Source: an uncultured beta proteobacterium (GTDB lineage Bacteria; Pseudomonadota; Gammaproteobacteria; Burkholderiales; Burkholderiaceae_C). Taken from it: DNA of 14,812 bases. Made by a program: the position numbers and the translations under genes. This document shows positions 1 to 7,449 of the stretch, one piece after another (the stretch's first letter is position 1; every line of letters begins with the position of its first letter). The DNA lies in contig CAJASG010000071.1 in assembly GCA_903944555.1 (NCBI GenBank), positions 1 through 14,812 on the forward strand, given 5' to 3'. The notes under the pieces are model-generated. The model saw only the letters and a program-made list of their open reading frames with translations. It did no database searches and was not told the origin of the DNA.

Positions 1-348
1 GACATCAAACAGACCAGGGTGCGGGTCGTCCCGCGCCAGCAGGGTCAGTATTAGCTCGTTCAGGTAATAGCCAGACAGCAATGCGTCGCCGGAGGGCATG
101 ACGTGCCCACCCTGCCATTCGGCACTTTTGAGGGTTTTTATTTCCGCATCCCCACCGAAGGCAACATGCAGCGGTTGCAGTGGCAGCAAAATCGGACGAA
201 AACTGGAATTGGGCCGCTTGGCACCTTTGGCCACCAAGGCGATGCGGCCGTGGTGGCGGGTAAACACCTCAACAATCAGGCTGGTTTCGCTCCAGTCGTA
301 GCGGTGCAGTACGAACGCGGGTTCATCCGAGACGCGTTTGGTCGCCAC
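1..348 (-). CDS. recO: DNA repair protein RecO, N-terminal part (runs off window)
   Basis: RecO works in the RecFOR recombination mediator pathway, helping load RecA onto SSB-coated single-stranded DNA. The visible 116 codons contain the N-terminal OB-fold region: [10 protein letters not shown] near residue 13, [20 protein letters not shown] after it, then [11 protein letters not shown] and the [15 protein letters not shown] segment that leads into the helical domain. The C-terminal half, with any zinc-binding cysteines, lies beyond base 1. The start is taken as GTG at 348, because the frame back to the era stop contains no ATG, GTG or TTG start before it. No good Shine-Dalgarno precedes this GTG, and a GC-rich palindromic element ends three bases upstream. 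It follows era by 90 bases in the usual era-recO order. Identity is firm; the start is less so. Confidence 0.93.
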   Translation of the reverse strand, partial: MATKRVSDEPAFVLHRYDWSETSLIVEVFTRHHGRIALVAKGAKRPNSSFRPILLPLQPLHVAFGGDAEIKTLKSAEWQGGHVMPSGDALLSGYYLNELILTLLARDDPHPGLFDV

Positions 349-351
349 TAT

Positions 352-427
352 GTTTTGCCGCCGGGCCGCCCCAAGGCAAAACGAGCCCCCTCGGGGGGCA
401 GCGAACCACGCAAAGCGGGGAGCGTGG
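352..427. repeat. GC-rich palindromic intergenic element between era and recO
   Basis: Three inverted repeats lie side by side. GTTTTGCC (352-359) pairs with GGCAAAAC (375-382). GCCCCC (385-390) pairs with GGGGGC around 394-399. CCACGC (406-411) pairs with GCGTGG (422-427). The element fills nearly the whole era-recO gap. Its wording (a CCCCCCGAGGGGG palindrome followed by TTGGGGCGGCCC on the minus strand) matches a repeat I recall between genes in many Comamonadaceae genomes. That recollection was not checked by a search. No T-run follows any stem on the minus strand, so it is not a standard intrinsic terminator. Confidence 0.65.
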
Positions 428-438
428 GGGCAAACATT

Positions 439-1581
439 TCACTCGTAGCCAAAGCTGCGCACCCGCGCTTCGTCGTCAGCCCAACCGGAGCGCACTTTGA
501 CCCACAGCTCAATGAACACCTTGGCGTCTGCCAGCTTCTCCAGCTCGACACGCGTCTCCATGCCGATGCGTTTGATGCGTTCGCCCTTGTCGCCAATCAC
601 CATCGCCTTGTGGGTGTCGCGCTCCACCACGATGGTGGCGGCAATGCGCAGCAGGCGTTTTTGGCCCTTGCGTTGCGGGGGCTCTTCGGCGAAGGTGTCA
701 ATGATGACGGTGGAGGTGTAGGGCAGCTCATCACCGGTCAGGCGAAACAGCTTTTCGCGCACCAGCTCACTGGCGAGGAATTTCTCGCTGCGGTCGGTCA
801 GCTCGTCTTCGGCGTACCACCAGGCCTGCTCCGGCAAATATTTGGCGCAAATATCCAGCAAACGCCCGACGTCTTTTGCACTTTTGGCCGACATGGGCAC
901 AAACTCGGCAAAGGCGTGTTTCTCCTGCATGGTCTGCAGCCAAGGCGCCACATCACCACGGCGGTTCAGGTTATCGAGCTTGTTGGCGATCAACAGGGTC
1001 GGAATGCCCTTGCCCAGCAACGCCAGCACCCGCGCATCGGCGGGGGTGAAGCTGCCGGCCTCGACCACGAACAAAATCAAATCCACATCCGCTACCGCAC
1101 CCAAAACTGCCTTGTTGAGCGACTTGTTGAGCGCGTTGGCATGCAGGGTCTGGAAGCCCGGGGTATCCACAAACACAAACTGGTTGGCGCCCACCGTGTG
1201 CATGCCGGTGATGCGGTGGCGAGTGGTTTGCGCCTTGCGCGAGGTGATACTGATTTTCTGGCCGACCAAGGCATTGAGCAGTGTGGACTTGCCCACATTG
1301 GGCTTGCCGACGATGGCCACCAAACCACAACGCTGGCCGTCCGCCGCCGCCGTGCCGGGCTGGGCGAGTTTGGGCGTGCTTTTGAGCAGCCCTTCAAGCA
1401 TGGCATCCAGATTTTCTTGCCGCTCGGGCGCTGGCGCTTTGACTTCTTTGGAAGCTTTATTGGGACTCTTTGCAGGAGTTTTTTCGGGGCCAGCTTTTAA
1501 GTCTTTTAGGGTCTTAGACCTCGTAGAACCTGCGCGGTCAGCTATATTTTTAGGAGCACTCGTCTCTTGTGGGTCGGTCAT
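439..1581 (-). CDS. era: GTPase Era with N-terminal extension
   Basis: Era is an essential GTPase that binds 16S rRNA and assists 30S ribosome maturation. At 380 residues it is about 80 longer than the roughly 300 usual for the family. G1 is GKPNVGKST (92-100), the switch I region includes [11 protein letters not shown] (116-126), G3 is DTPG (139-142) and G4 is NKLD (200-203). The C-terminal KH RNA-binding domain carries IGDKGERIK around 329-337. Residues 1-83 are the excess: a Lys/Ala/Pro/Thr-rich, probably disordered segment encoded by DNA that looks more AT-rich than the rest. The start ATG overlaps the rnc stop as ATGA, which supports this start and suggests translational coupling. A later in-frame ATG at residue 61 is a weaker alternative. 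Confidence 0.96.
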   Translation of the reverse strand: MTDPQETSAPKNIADRAGSTRSKTLKDLKAGPEKTPAKSPNKASKEVKAPAPERQENLDAMLEGLLKSTPKLAQPGTAAADGQRCGLVAIVGKPNVGKSTLLNALVGQKISITSRKAQTTRHRITGMHTVGANQFVFVDTPGFQTLHANALNKSLNKAVLGAVADVDLILFVVEAGSFTPADARVLALLGKGIPTLLIANKLDNLNRRGDVAPWLQTMQEKHAFAEFVPMSAKSAKDVGRLLDICAKYLPEQAWWYAEDELTDRSEKFLASELVREKLFRLTGDELPYTSTVIIDTFAEEPPQRKGQKRLLRIAATIVVERDTHKAMVIGDKGERIKRIGMETRVELEKLADAKVFIELWVKVRSGWADDEARVRSFGYE

Positions 1582-2264
1582 GGTTTGGCCTTTGCCTTGA
1601 TTGTTTGCAGCATCGCGGCAGCTGCGGCCTGTTCTCCGGCACGGCGGGAAGCGCCAATGCCACGTTCTGTCAAATGCAGCTCGGGGATTTCACACTCGAC
1701 GTCAAAGCTTTGTTTGTGCGCGGCTCCAACGGTGCCGACCACACTGTAAGTGGGTAGTTTCATTTTGCGGCCCTGCAACCACTCTTGTAGTTCGGTCTTG
1801 GGGTCTTTGCCAATGGCTTCCATCTGCGGGTTGATTTCCACGGCTTTGAACAAACGCTGCACCAGCGCCTGCGCCACCGTAAAACCGGCATCCAGGTACA
1901 CGGCGCCAATGATGGCTTCCAGTGCATCCGCCAGAATCGAGGGCCGCTTCTGGCCGCCGGAGCGAAACTCGCCCTCGCCCAGCTTGATCACGTCGGGCAA
2001 GCCCAATCCAACAGCCAGTTGGTGCAAGGTCTCTTGCTTGACCAGATTGGCACGCACACGGGACAAATCCCCTTCGGGCAAGGTACCCAAGCGGGTGTAG
2101 AGAAGGTCCGAGACGGCCAAATTGAGAACGGAGTCCCCCAGGAATTCCAGTCGTTCGTAATGGTCAATGGAGAAGCTGCGGTGGGTCAACGCCCGGGCCA
2201 ATAGCCCAGGATCGGAAAAATCATGCTGCAGGCGGCGCTGCAGTTCCTGCAAACTGTTATCCAC
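1578..2264 (-). CDS. rnc: Ribonuclease III
   Basis: RNase III cleaves double-stranded RNA, including the 30S rRNA precursor and structured mRNAs. The protein has 228 residues, normal for the family. The signature [11 protein letters not shown] lies near residues 37-47. Active-site acidic residues E40, D44, D113 and E116 sit one position before the E. coli equivalents E41, D45, D114 and E117. The C-terminal double-stranded RNA-binding domain begins around residue 153 with [11 protein letters not shown] and ends with the [16 protein letters not shown] helix. The start is GTG, placed directly after the TAA of the DUF4845 gene (TAAGTG) with only a weak Shine-Dalgarno, so translation probably relies on reinitiation. 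The stop overlaps the era start by four bases. Confidence 0.97.
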   Translation of the reverse strand: MDNSLQELQRRLQHDFSDPGLLARALTHRSFSIDHYERLEFLGDSVLNLAVSDLLYTRLGTLPEGDLSRVRANLVKQETLHQLAVGLGLPDVIKLGEGEFRSGGQKRPSILADALEAIIGAVYLDAGFTVAQALVQRLFKAVEINPQMEAIGKDPKTELQEWLQGRKMKLPTYSVVGTVGAAHKQSFDVECEIPELHLTERGIGASRRAGEQAAAAAMLQTIKAKAKP

Positions 2265-2618
2265 TTACTTGGATCGGCCAGCGTATTTGAGCGTCAAGTA
2301 CGCAGGGCCAGCCAAATGGATTTCGCGCTCGTACGCAAAGCTGACCACAACTTTATCGCCCTCTTTGGTGACATCCACGTCCTTGCCACTGATGGTTTTA
2401 ATGTCATCGACCGAGGCTTGCTTGTCAAAAATCATGCGAGCTTCCGCGACAGACTGGCCCTCTTTTGCTTTGTTCACAGCCTTCAGGACAGACTGGTATT
2501 CCAGATAGGTGGGAAACATCTGGGCAACGACCACACCAGTCATCGCCAGCAAAGAACCCACGACGACCAGACCAATAAAGGAAATGCCGCGTTGTTTGGA
2601 TTTGAATTGCAATGTCAT
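2265..2618 (-). CDS. DUF4845 family small membrane protein
   Basis: This 117-residue protein has one N-terminal membrane segment (about residues 12-34, ISFIGLVVVGSLLAMTGVVV) and a soluble C-terminal domain that is probably periplasmic. It matches the DUF4845 proteins usually encoded between lepB and rnc in beta- and gammaproteobacteria; their function is not established. The N-terminus KQRGISFIGLV resembles a type IV prepilin leader but has Gly where pilins have the conserved Glu5. The ATG at 2618 is chosen over an upstream in-frame start at 2753, because it has a clear Shine-Dalgarno and the longer form would run into lepB. The next gene, rnc, starts on the base after this stop. Confidence 0.85.
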   Translation of the reverse strand: MTLQFKSKQRGISFIGLVVVGSLLAMTGVVVAQMFPTYLEYQSVLKAVNKAKEGQSVAEARMIFDKQASVDDIKTISGKDVDVTKEGDKVVVSFAYEREIHLAGPAYLTLKYAGRSK

Positions 2619-2625
2619 ATTTTTT

Positions 2626-2629
2626 CTCC
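2626..2629 (-). promoter_or_regulatory. Ribosome binding site of the DUF4845 gene
   Basis: GGAG lies seven bases before the ATG at 2618. It fixes the start of the small membrane protein and excludes the upstream in-frame candidate inside lepB. Confidence 0.7.
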
Positions 2630-2659
2630 GGTCCAGATAAGCAACTGTCGATGAACTGT

Positions 2660-3625
2660 TTAATTGAACGCGCCAATGCGCTTGAGACTGCCGAAATTCA
2701 TCCAGACAAAGAAGGCTTTGCCCACGATGTTTTGCTCTGGGACAAAGCCCCAATAACGGGAATCCAGCGAATTATCGCGGTTATCACCCATCATGAAATA
2801 GTGGCCTTCGGGCACCTTGCAGGTCACACCTTCGGCGGTGTAGCTGCAGTTGGCCCGGCCCGCAAAATTGTCCGCCCCAGGCACAAATGCCGGACGATCA
2901 TCGTCGTTAAGAAGCCGATGGGGTTTGTCGCCCAGTGTTTCTTCATATTGCTTGAAGTAGCGCATGGCGTCTTCGTCAAAAAACTCGGGCACCGTCGTTG
3001 TGGCCACCGCTTTGCCGTTGATGGTCAGACGCTTGTTGAGATAGGCCACCGTGTCGCCGGGCACACCCACCACACGTTTGATGTAGTCCAGGCTGGGTTT
3101 GGGCGGGTAACGAAACACCATGACATCACCACGCTGCGGTCGGTTGCCTTCGGTGATGCGGGTGTTAAGAACCGGCAAGCGGATTCCGTAGTGAAATTTA
3201 TTCACCAGGATCAAATCGCCCACCAACAGCGTCGGGATCATGGAGCCCGACGGAATCTTGAAGGGCTCAAACAGGAACGACCGCAAAAAGAACACCGCAA
3301 TGATCACAGGGAACAGGCCGGCCGTCCAATCCAGCCACCAAGGCTGCATGAGCAACCGGATTTTGGCCTCAGTAATATCGCCATCGACCCGCTTGATGCC
3401 CTGCTTCTCCAGCTCGGCGCGCCGTTGCACGTCATTGGCCTCCAGCACGGCCGCCGTTTTTTGGCGCTGCGGCAAAAAGTAGAAGCGCTCGGCCAGCCAG
3501 TACGCACCCGTGACCACGGTTGCAAGAAACAACAGCAAAGCGAAGTTGCCGTCGACCAGCCCGAAGTACCAGGAACCGGCGTACAACCCGAACGCGGCAA
3601 GAATGGCTGCGGTAAGAACTTGCAT
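2660..3625 (-). CDS. lepB: Signal peptidase I
   Basis: LepB is the inner-membrane serine protease that removes signal peptides from exported proteins, acting through a Ser-Lys dyad on the periplasmic side. The protein has 321 residues. Hydrophobic segments lie at about 2-20, 27-44 and 103-120. Box B, IPSGSMIPTL, carries the catalytic serine (S128), and DYIKRVVGVPGD carries the catalytic lysine (K183). Box E, GDNRDNSLDSRYWGFVP, lies near the C-terminus. The ATG at 3625 shares one base with the lepA stop (TGATG), typical of lepA-lepB coupling; a TTG one codon earlier is possible but less likely. A 41-base gap leads to the DUF4845 gene. Confidence 0.97.
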   Translation of the reverse strand: MQVLTAAILAAFGLYAGSWYFGLVDGNFALLLFLATVVTGAYWLAERFYFLPQRQKTAAVLEANDVQRRAELEKQGIKRVDGDITEAKIRLLMQPWWLDWTAGLFPVIIAVFFLRSFLFEPFKIPSGSMIPTLLVGDLILVNKFHYGIRLPVLNTRITEGNRPQRGDVMVFRYPPKPSLDYIKRVVGVPGDTVAYLNKRLTINGKAVATTTVPEFFDEDAMRYFKQYEETLGDKPHRLLNDDDRPAFVPGADNFAGRANCSYTAEGVTCKVPEGHYFMMGDNRDNSLDSRYWGFVPEQNIVGKAFFVWMNFGSLKRIGAFN

Positions 3626-5433
3626 CAATCTTCCACCTGCAAAATGGCCAGGAACGCTTCTTGTGGAACTTCCACCGAGCCAACTTGTTTCATGCGTTTC
3701 TTACCTGCTTTTTGTTTCTCAAGGAGTTTTTTCTTGCGTGAAATATCACCGCCATAACACTTCGCCAGCACGTTCTTGCGCAGCGCTTTGATTGTCTCAC
3801 GCGCGATGATATTGGCCCCAATCGCCGCCTGGATGGCCACGTCGTACATCTGGCGTGAAATGATCTCTCGCATCTTGCTCACCACAGCCCGCCCGCGGTA
3901 GATGCTTTGGCTGCGGTGCAGCATGATGGACAGTGCATCCACCTTTTCGCTGTTCAGCAAAATGTCCACCTTGACGACATCGGCCGCACGGTACTCCTTG
4001 AATTCGTAGTCCATGGAGGCGTAGCCCCGGCTCACACTCTTGAGCTTGTCAAAAAAGTCGAGCACGATTTCAGCCAGGGGCATTTCATAGGTGAGCACCA
4101 CTTGCCGCCCCTTGTAGGCCATGTTCATTTGCACGCCGCGCTTTTGGTTGGCCAGGGTCATGACCACGCCCACATATTCCTGCGGCATGTACAGATGCAC
4201 GGTAACGATGGGTTCGCGAATTTCGGCCATCTTGCCCACCTCGGGCATCTTGGAAGGGTTCTCCACCATGATGACTTCGCCATCGTTCTTCATCACCTCG
4301 TACACCACGCTGGGTGCGGTGGTGATCAGGTCCTGGTCAAACTCGCGCTCTAGGCGCTCCTGCACAATCTCCATGTGCAAAAGCCCAAGGAAACCGCAGC
4401 GAAAACCAAAGCCAAGGGCCTGCGAGACTTCGGGCTCATAGTGCAGGGACGCATCGTTGAGCTTGAGTTTTTCCAGTGCATCACGCAGAGAGTCGTATTC
4501 ACTGGCTTCTGATGGATATAGACCGGCAAACACCTGCGGCTGAATTTCCTTGAATCCGGGCAAGGCCTCGGTTGCGGGGCCCGCATTGTTCGGCAACTTC
4601 TTTTCCAGGGTGACGGTGTCACCCACCTTGGCGGCTTGCAGCTCCTTGATGCCCGCAATGATGTAGCCCACTTCACCCGCGTTCAATGCATTGCGCGGCT
4701 GGTTGGCAGGGGTGAAAACCCCCAGGTTGTCGGCGTTGTAGACCGCACCCGAGGCCATCATCTTGATACGCTCACCCTTGCCAAGGCGGCCATCCACGAC
4801 ACGCACCAGCATCACCACACCGACATAGCTGTCAAACCAGCTATCGATGATCATGGCGCGCAAGGGCGCAGTGGGGTTACCCCGGGGTGCGGGAATTTTG
4901 GCAACCACGGCTTCCAAAATTTCATCAATACCAATTCCCGTCTTGGCTGAGCACACAATCGCATCGGTGGCGTCGATGCCAATCACGTCTTCAATTTCGC
5001 TGCGCGCGTTGTCCGGATCGGCATTGGGCAGATCAATCTTGTTGAGCACCGGTAGCACTTCCACGCCCAGGTCGAGCGCGGTGTAGCAGTTGGCCACCGT
5101 TTGCGCTTCCACACCCTGACTGGCGTCCACCACCAACAGTGCCCCTTCACACGCGGACAGTGAGCGGCTGACTTCGTACGAGAAGTCCACATGCCCCGGC
5201 GTATCGATCAGATTGAGGTTGTAGACCTGCCCGTCTTTGGCCTTGTATTGGAGTGCAGCCGTCTGCGCCTTGATGGTTATCCCACGCTCTTTTTCGATGT
5301 CCATCGAATCCAGAACTTGTGCTTCCATGTCCCGCGCTTCCAGGCCACCGCAACGCTGGATCAGGCGGTCAGCGAGTGTGGATTTGCCATGGTCAATATG
5401 GGCAATGATCGAAAAATTTCTGATGTGATTCAT
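3625..5433 (-). CDS. lepA: Elongation factor 4 (LepA), ribosome-associated GTPase
   Basis: LepA is a translational GTPase related to EF-G and implicated in translation fidelity and 30S biogenesis. The protein has 602 residues, normal for the family. The P-loop is AHIDHGKS (11-18), G3 is DTPGHVDF and G4 is NKID in [11 protein letters not shown]. The LepA-type domains follow, including the [16 protein letters not shown] segment and the Lys-rich C-terminal tail. The ATG at 5433 follows a TTG by one codon; neither has a strong Shine-Dalgarno. An intrinsic terminator ends 41 bases upstream, so transcription comes either from read-through past it or from a promoter I cannot recognise in that short gap. 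The stop overlaps lepB by one base. Confidence 0.97.
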   Translation of the reverse strand: MNHIRNFSIIAHIDHGKSTLADRLIQRCGGLEARDMEAQVLDSMDIEKERGITIKAQTAALQYKAKDGQVYNLNLIDTPGHVDFSYEVSRSLSACEGALLVVDASQGVEAQTVANCYTALDLGVEVLPVLNKIDLPNADPDNARSEIEDVIGIDATDAIVCSAKTGIGIDEILEAVVAKIPAPRGNPTAPLRAMIIDSWFDSYVGVVMLVRVVDGRLGKGERIKMMASGAVYNADNLGVFTPANQPRNALNAGEVGYIIAGIKELQAAKVGDTVTLEKKLPNNAGPATEALPGFKEIQPQVFAGLYPSEASEYDSLRDALEKLKLNDASLHYEPEVSQALGFGFRCGFLGLLHMEIVQERLEREFDQDLITTAPSVVYEVMKNDGEVIMVENPSKMPEVGKMAEIREPIVTVHLYMPQEYVGVVMTLANQKRGVQMNMAYKGRQVVLTYEMPLAEIVLDFFDKLKSVSRGYASMDYEFKEYRAADVVKVDILLNSEKVDALSIMLHRSQSIYRGRAVVSKMREIISRQMYDVAIQAAIGANIIARETIKALRKNVLAKCYGGDISRKKKLLEKQKAGKKRMKQVGSVEVPQEAFLAILQVED

Positions 5434-5474
5434 CAACGGGTAGCTTCAAGTGGTTGAATTAAAACGGCTGGACA

Positions 5475-5507
5475 AGAAAAAAGGGCGCATCTAATTTAGA
5501 CGCGCCC
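5475..5507 (-). terminator. Intrinsic terminator upstream of lepA
   Basis: On the minus strand GGGCGC, a mismatch, TCTA, a three-base loop, TAGA, a mismatch and GCGCCC form a long stem (5507-5483). It is followed at once by six T residues and then CTT (5482-5474). This is a textbook Rho-independent terminator for transcripts coming from the mucD side. It lies more than 400 bases after the mucD stop and only 41 bases before lepA. Confidence 0.85.
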
Positions 5508-5547
5508 TGAACCAACAATCTTTGGCAACTGCGAAGGTTGGAACTTC

Positions 5548-5553
5548 ATTGTA
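5548..5553 (-). promoter_or_regulatory. Possible -10 hexamer of a short leader or small RNA
   Basis: TACAAT matches the sigma-70 -10 consensus at five of six positions. The sequence 16-18 bases upstream (CTGTGC region) is a poor -35 match. A start near 5541 would give a transcript of roughly 65-70 bases ending at the terminator. Weak evidence on its own. Confidence 0.25.
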
Positions 5554-5682
5554 GGCAAAAAGTCTGGAGAGCACAGCCCAATAATTTGGATTCTGGTGTC
5601 GTTGCGACTCAACAACAGTTAAGTTATACACAGCTTATTAACAATTTAACGATTGAATCTTGAGAACATCGATGGGATTTTC

Positions 5683-5734
5683 GGCGCAACAGTGGAAGGC
5701 ATGCAGCCTTCTCACATTATGAATTTTTTGCGCC
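5683..5734. repeat. Nested inverted repeat (52-base dyad)
   Basis: An outer arm GGCGCAA (5683-5689) pairs exactly with TTGCGCC (5728-5734). An inner arm GAAGGC (5695-5700) pairs exactly with GCCTTC (5706-5711) around a five-base loop, and GTG/CAC extends the inner stem with one bulge. Neither strand shows a terminator-type T-run placed directly after the outer stem. It could be a structured RNA, a protein-binding site or a repeat-family member. Confidence 0.6.
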
Positions 5735-5915
5735 TCTATATACCCACAATGGGCAGTGCCTAGCCCGTATTCTAACCAGAACCTAAAAACAGTCCGAAAG
5801 TTAGCAGTTACACACATACTCATAAACACAGCAATCCAATGCGGATTGACCTTATCGCACCAAGAATGTACCCGATACCCTTCAAGCCAGTAGGGCTGCT
5901 CGGCCGACACCGACT

Positions 5916-7364
5916 CTATCGACCCGCGCGAATGACCGCGTACTGCGTCCACTCGCCGCGCCGAAAAAGCACCGTCAACGGTTTGTTTTTGTCTTGCTTC
6001 GATAACAGGTTATCAAAATCCTTGACCGACGCCACTTCGGTATTGGCAAGCGACAAAATAATATCCCCCTCACGCAAACCAGCACGAGCGGCCGCATCGA
6101 CAGCAGACTCTACCTTGACGCCGCCCTTGACTTTTAACTCCTTTTTCTGGGCTTCAGAGAGCTCACTAACGCCGAGTCCAAACGCCTGTCCCGCAGCAGA
6201 TGCCTTGGGTTTTTCATCGCGGGTAGAGGCCTTGGCAATGGGTTTGTCCGCTTCTACTTCGGCAATGACAACGCTAAGGTCTTTGGATGCACCACGACGG
6301 AATACCGTCAATGTGCTCTTGGTACCCGGCTTGGTGTTGCCCACCATACGTGGCAAATCACTGGATTTCTCAATGGTCTTGCCTTCGAACTTGACGATGA
6401 TGTCACCGGCTTCCACTCCGGCTTTTTCCGCGGGAGAACCTGCCTCGACGCCACGGACCAAGGCCCCCACCGGCTTACCCAATCCAATAGACTCAGCCAC
6501 GTCCTTGCTGACCTGTTCGATTTGCACGCCTATTCGTCCACGGGACACCCGGCCTGTGCTTCGCAACTGATCACTGACCCGCACCGCCTCGTCCATAGGA
6601 ATGGAAAAGGAAATCCCCATGGAGCCACCCGAGCGGGAATAGATCTGGCTGTTGATGCCCACCACCTCGCCGCGCATGTTGATTAAAGGTCCACCGGAGT
6701 TGCCAGGGTTGATGGCCACATCGGTTTGAATAAAGGGCAGGTAGTCACCCATATCGCGCTGCTTGGCGCTCACAATACCCGCCGTTACCGAGTTTTCCAG
6801 ACCAAACGGAGAACCAATAGCAATCACCCATTCCCCCACCCGCAGACGACTCACATCCCCCACTTTGACGGCGGGCAAGCCTGTGGCCTCAATTTTCACC
6901 ACAGCCACGTCGCTGCGCTTGTCAGCGCCGATGATTCTGGCCTTGAACTCCCGCTTGTCGGTCAGCGTCACCAACACCTCATCCGCACCCTCCACTACGT
7001 GGGCGTTGGTCATGATGAGACCGTCGGACGACAAAATAAAACCGGAACCCACACCGCGGGGTTGCTCATCCTCTTGTTGGGGACGACCCTGACGGGGCGC
7101 CTGTTTGGGGATATTCGGAATCGGCAAGCCAAAGCGCTTGAAAAACTCCAGCATTTCCTCATCGCCAGGCACACCCGGTTGGGTTCGAGTTGCCACCTTT
7201 TCCAAGGTGCGGATATTGACCACGGATGGCCCGACCTGATCGACCAGATCCGTGAAATCCGGCAAACCCCTGGCCTGCGCCATGGCCGACTGTGCCGGCA
7301 ACATCACCATGCTCGCAGTACTCACCATGGCGACAGCCAAGCACAGAGAACGGAATAACTTCAT
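5916..7364 (-). CDS. mucD: Periplasmic Do-type serine protease (DegP/DegQ/MucD)
   Basis: This trypsin-like protease of the HtrA family degrades misfolded envelope proteins and is a usual member of the sigma-E operon. With the start used here it has 482 residues. Residues 1-29 or 1-31 form a Sec signal peptide starting MKLFRSLCLA and ending AMA-QA. The catalytic triad is H122 (TNAHVVEG), D152 (SDVAVVKI) and S223 (NPGNSGGPL). Two PDZ domains follow at about 277-362 and 394-474. The ATG at 7364 gives the cleanest signal peptide, but ATG at 7391, 7382 or 7379 is possible and none has a clear Shine-Dalgarno. It lies 85 bases after rseB. The symbol degQ would also be acceptable. Confidence 0.94.
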   Translation of the reverse strand: MKLFRSLCLAVAMVSTASMVMLPAQSAMAQARGLPDFTDLVDQVGPSVVNIRTLEKVATRTQPGVPGDEEMLEFFKRFGLPIPNIPKQAPRQGRPQQEDEQPRGVGSGFILSSDGLIMTNAHVVEGADEVLVTLTDKREFKARIIGADKRSDVAVVKIEATGLPAVKVGDVSRLRVGEWVIAIGSPFGLENSVTAGIVSAKQRDMGDYLPFIQTDVAINPGNSGGPLINMRGEVVGINSQIYSRSGGSMGISFSIPMDEAVRVSDQLRSTGRVSRGRIGVQIEQVSKDVAESIGLGKPVGALVRGVEAGSPAEKAGVEAGDIIVKFEGKTIEKSSDLPRMVGNTKPGTKSTLTVFRRGASKDLSVVIAEVEADKPIAKASTRDEKPKASAAGQAFGLGVSELSEAQKKELKVKGGVKVESAVDAAARAGLREGDIILSLANTEVASVKDFDNLLSKQDKNKPLTVLFRRGEWTQYAVIRAGR

Positions 7365-7403
7365 TGAAATAAGGGTCATCATTGGTTTCATCGAAATAGT
7401 GGT
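7360..7403 (-). repeat. Short imperfect direct repeat spanning the mucD start candidates
   Basis: TTCATTGAAATAAGGGT (7360-7376) and TTCATCGAAATAGTGGT (7387-7403) differ at four positions and lie 27 bases apart. Each contains an in-frame ATG-AA start candidate on the minus strand, so the reading frame carries similar ISMK peptides twice. The repeat explains why the start is ambiguous. Confidence 0.55.
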
Positions 7404-7449
7404 TACCGTAAATAATTCAGGCCGTACCCAAAACTCTACAACTGGAGTT

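Larger units (their letters stand above)
5434..5915. other. Structured AT-rich intergenic region between mucD and lepA
   Basis: About 480 bases contain no convincing gene on either strand. The stretch is visibly more AT-rich than the flanking coding DNA, most of all at 5610-5660. In minus-strand order it holds a TAGAAT hexamer (5774-5769), several short hairpins (CCCA-TTG-TGGG near 5743-5753 and a nested dyad at 5683-5734), an AT-rich block containing TTATACACA (5624-5632), a TACAAT hexamer (5553-5548) and a strong terminator. An open frame of 104 codons overlapping the mucD end has no recognisable domain and no clear start signal. Confidence 0.6.

Noticed and set aside
352..382. GTTTTGCC/GGCAAAAC hairpin as an era terminator
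   Set aside because: No T-run follows the stem on the minus strand and the recO start comes three bases later. It fits a repeat element better.
103..1500. Plus-strand open frame of 465 codons opposite recO and era
   Set aside because: It is antisense to clear era and recO coding sequence. Long antisense frames are expected in GC-rich genes, and the translation shows no domain.
2612..3757. Plus-strand open frame of 381 codons opposite lepB
   Set aside because: It lies opposite an intact signal peptidase gene, is His/Arg-rich without a domain, and is a codon-bias shadow.
5624..5632. TTATACACA, a perfect DnaA-box consensus in AT-rich DNA
   Set aside because: It is a single copy. A nine-base site of this degeneracy is expected by chance about once in a few tens of kilobases, and no second box or origin gene (dnaA, dnaN) is near.
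5769..5774. TAGAAT as a -10 promoter element
   Set aside because: No acceptable -35 lies 16-18 bases upstream, and an isolated hexamer is not enough.
5638..5952. Minus-strand open frame of 104 codons overlapping the end of mucD
   Set aside because: It has no recognisable domain, an odd Cys/His/aromatic-rich composition, no Shine-Dalgarno and an overlap with mucD. It reads like chance sequence in AT-rich spacer.
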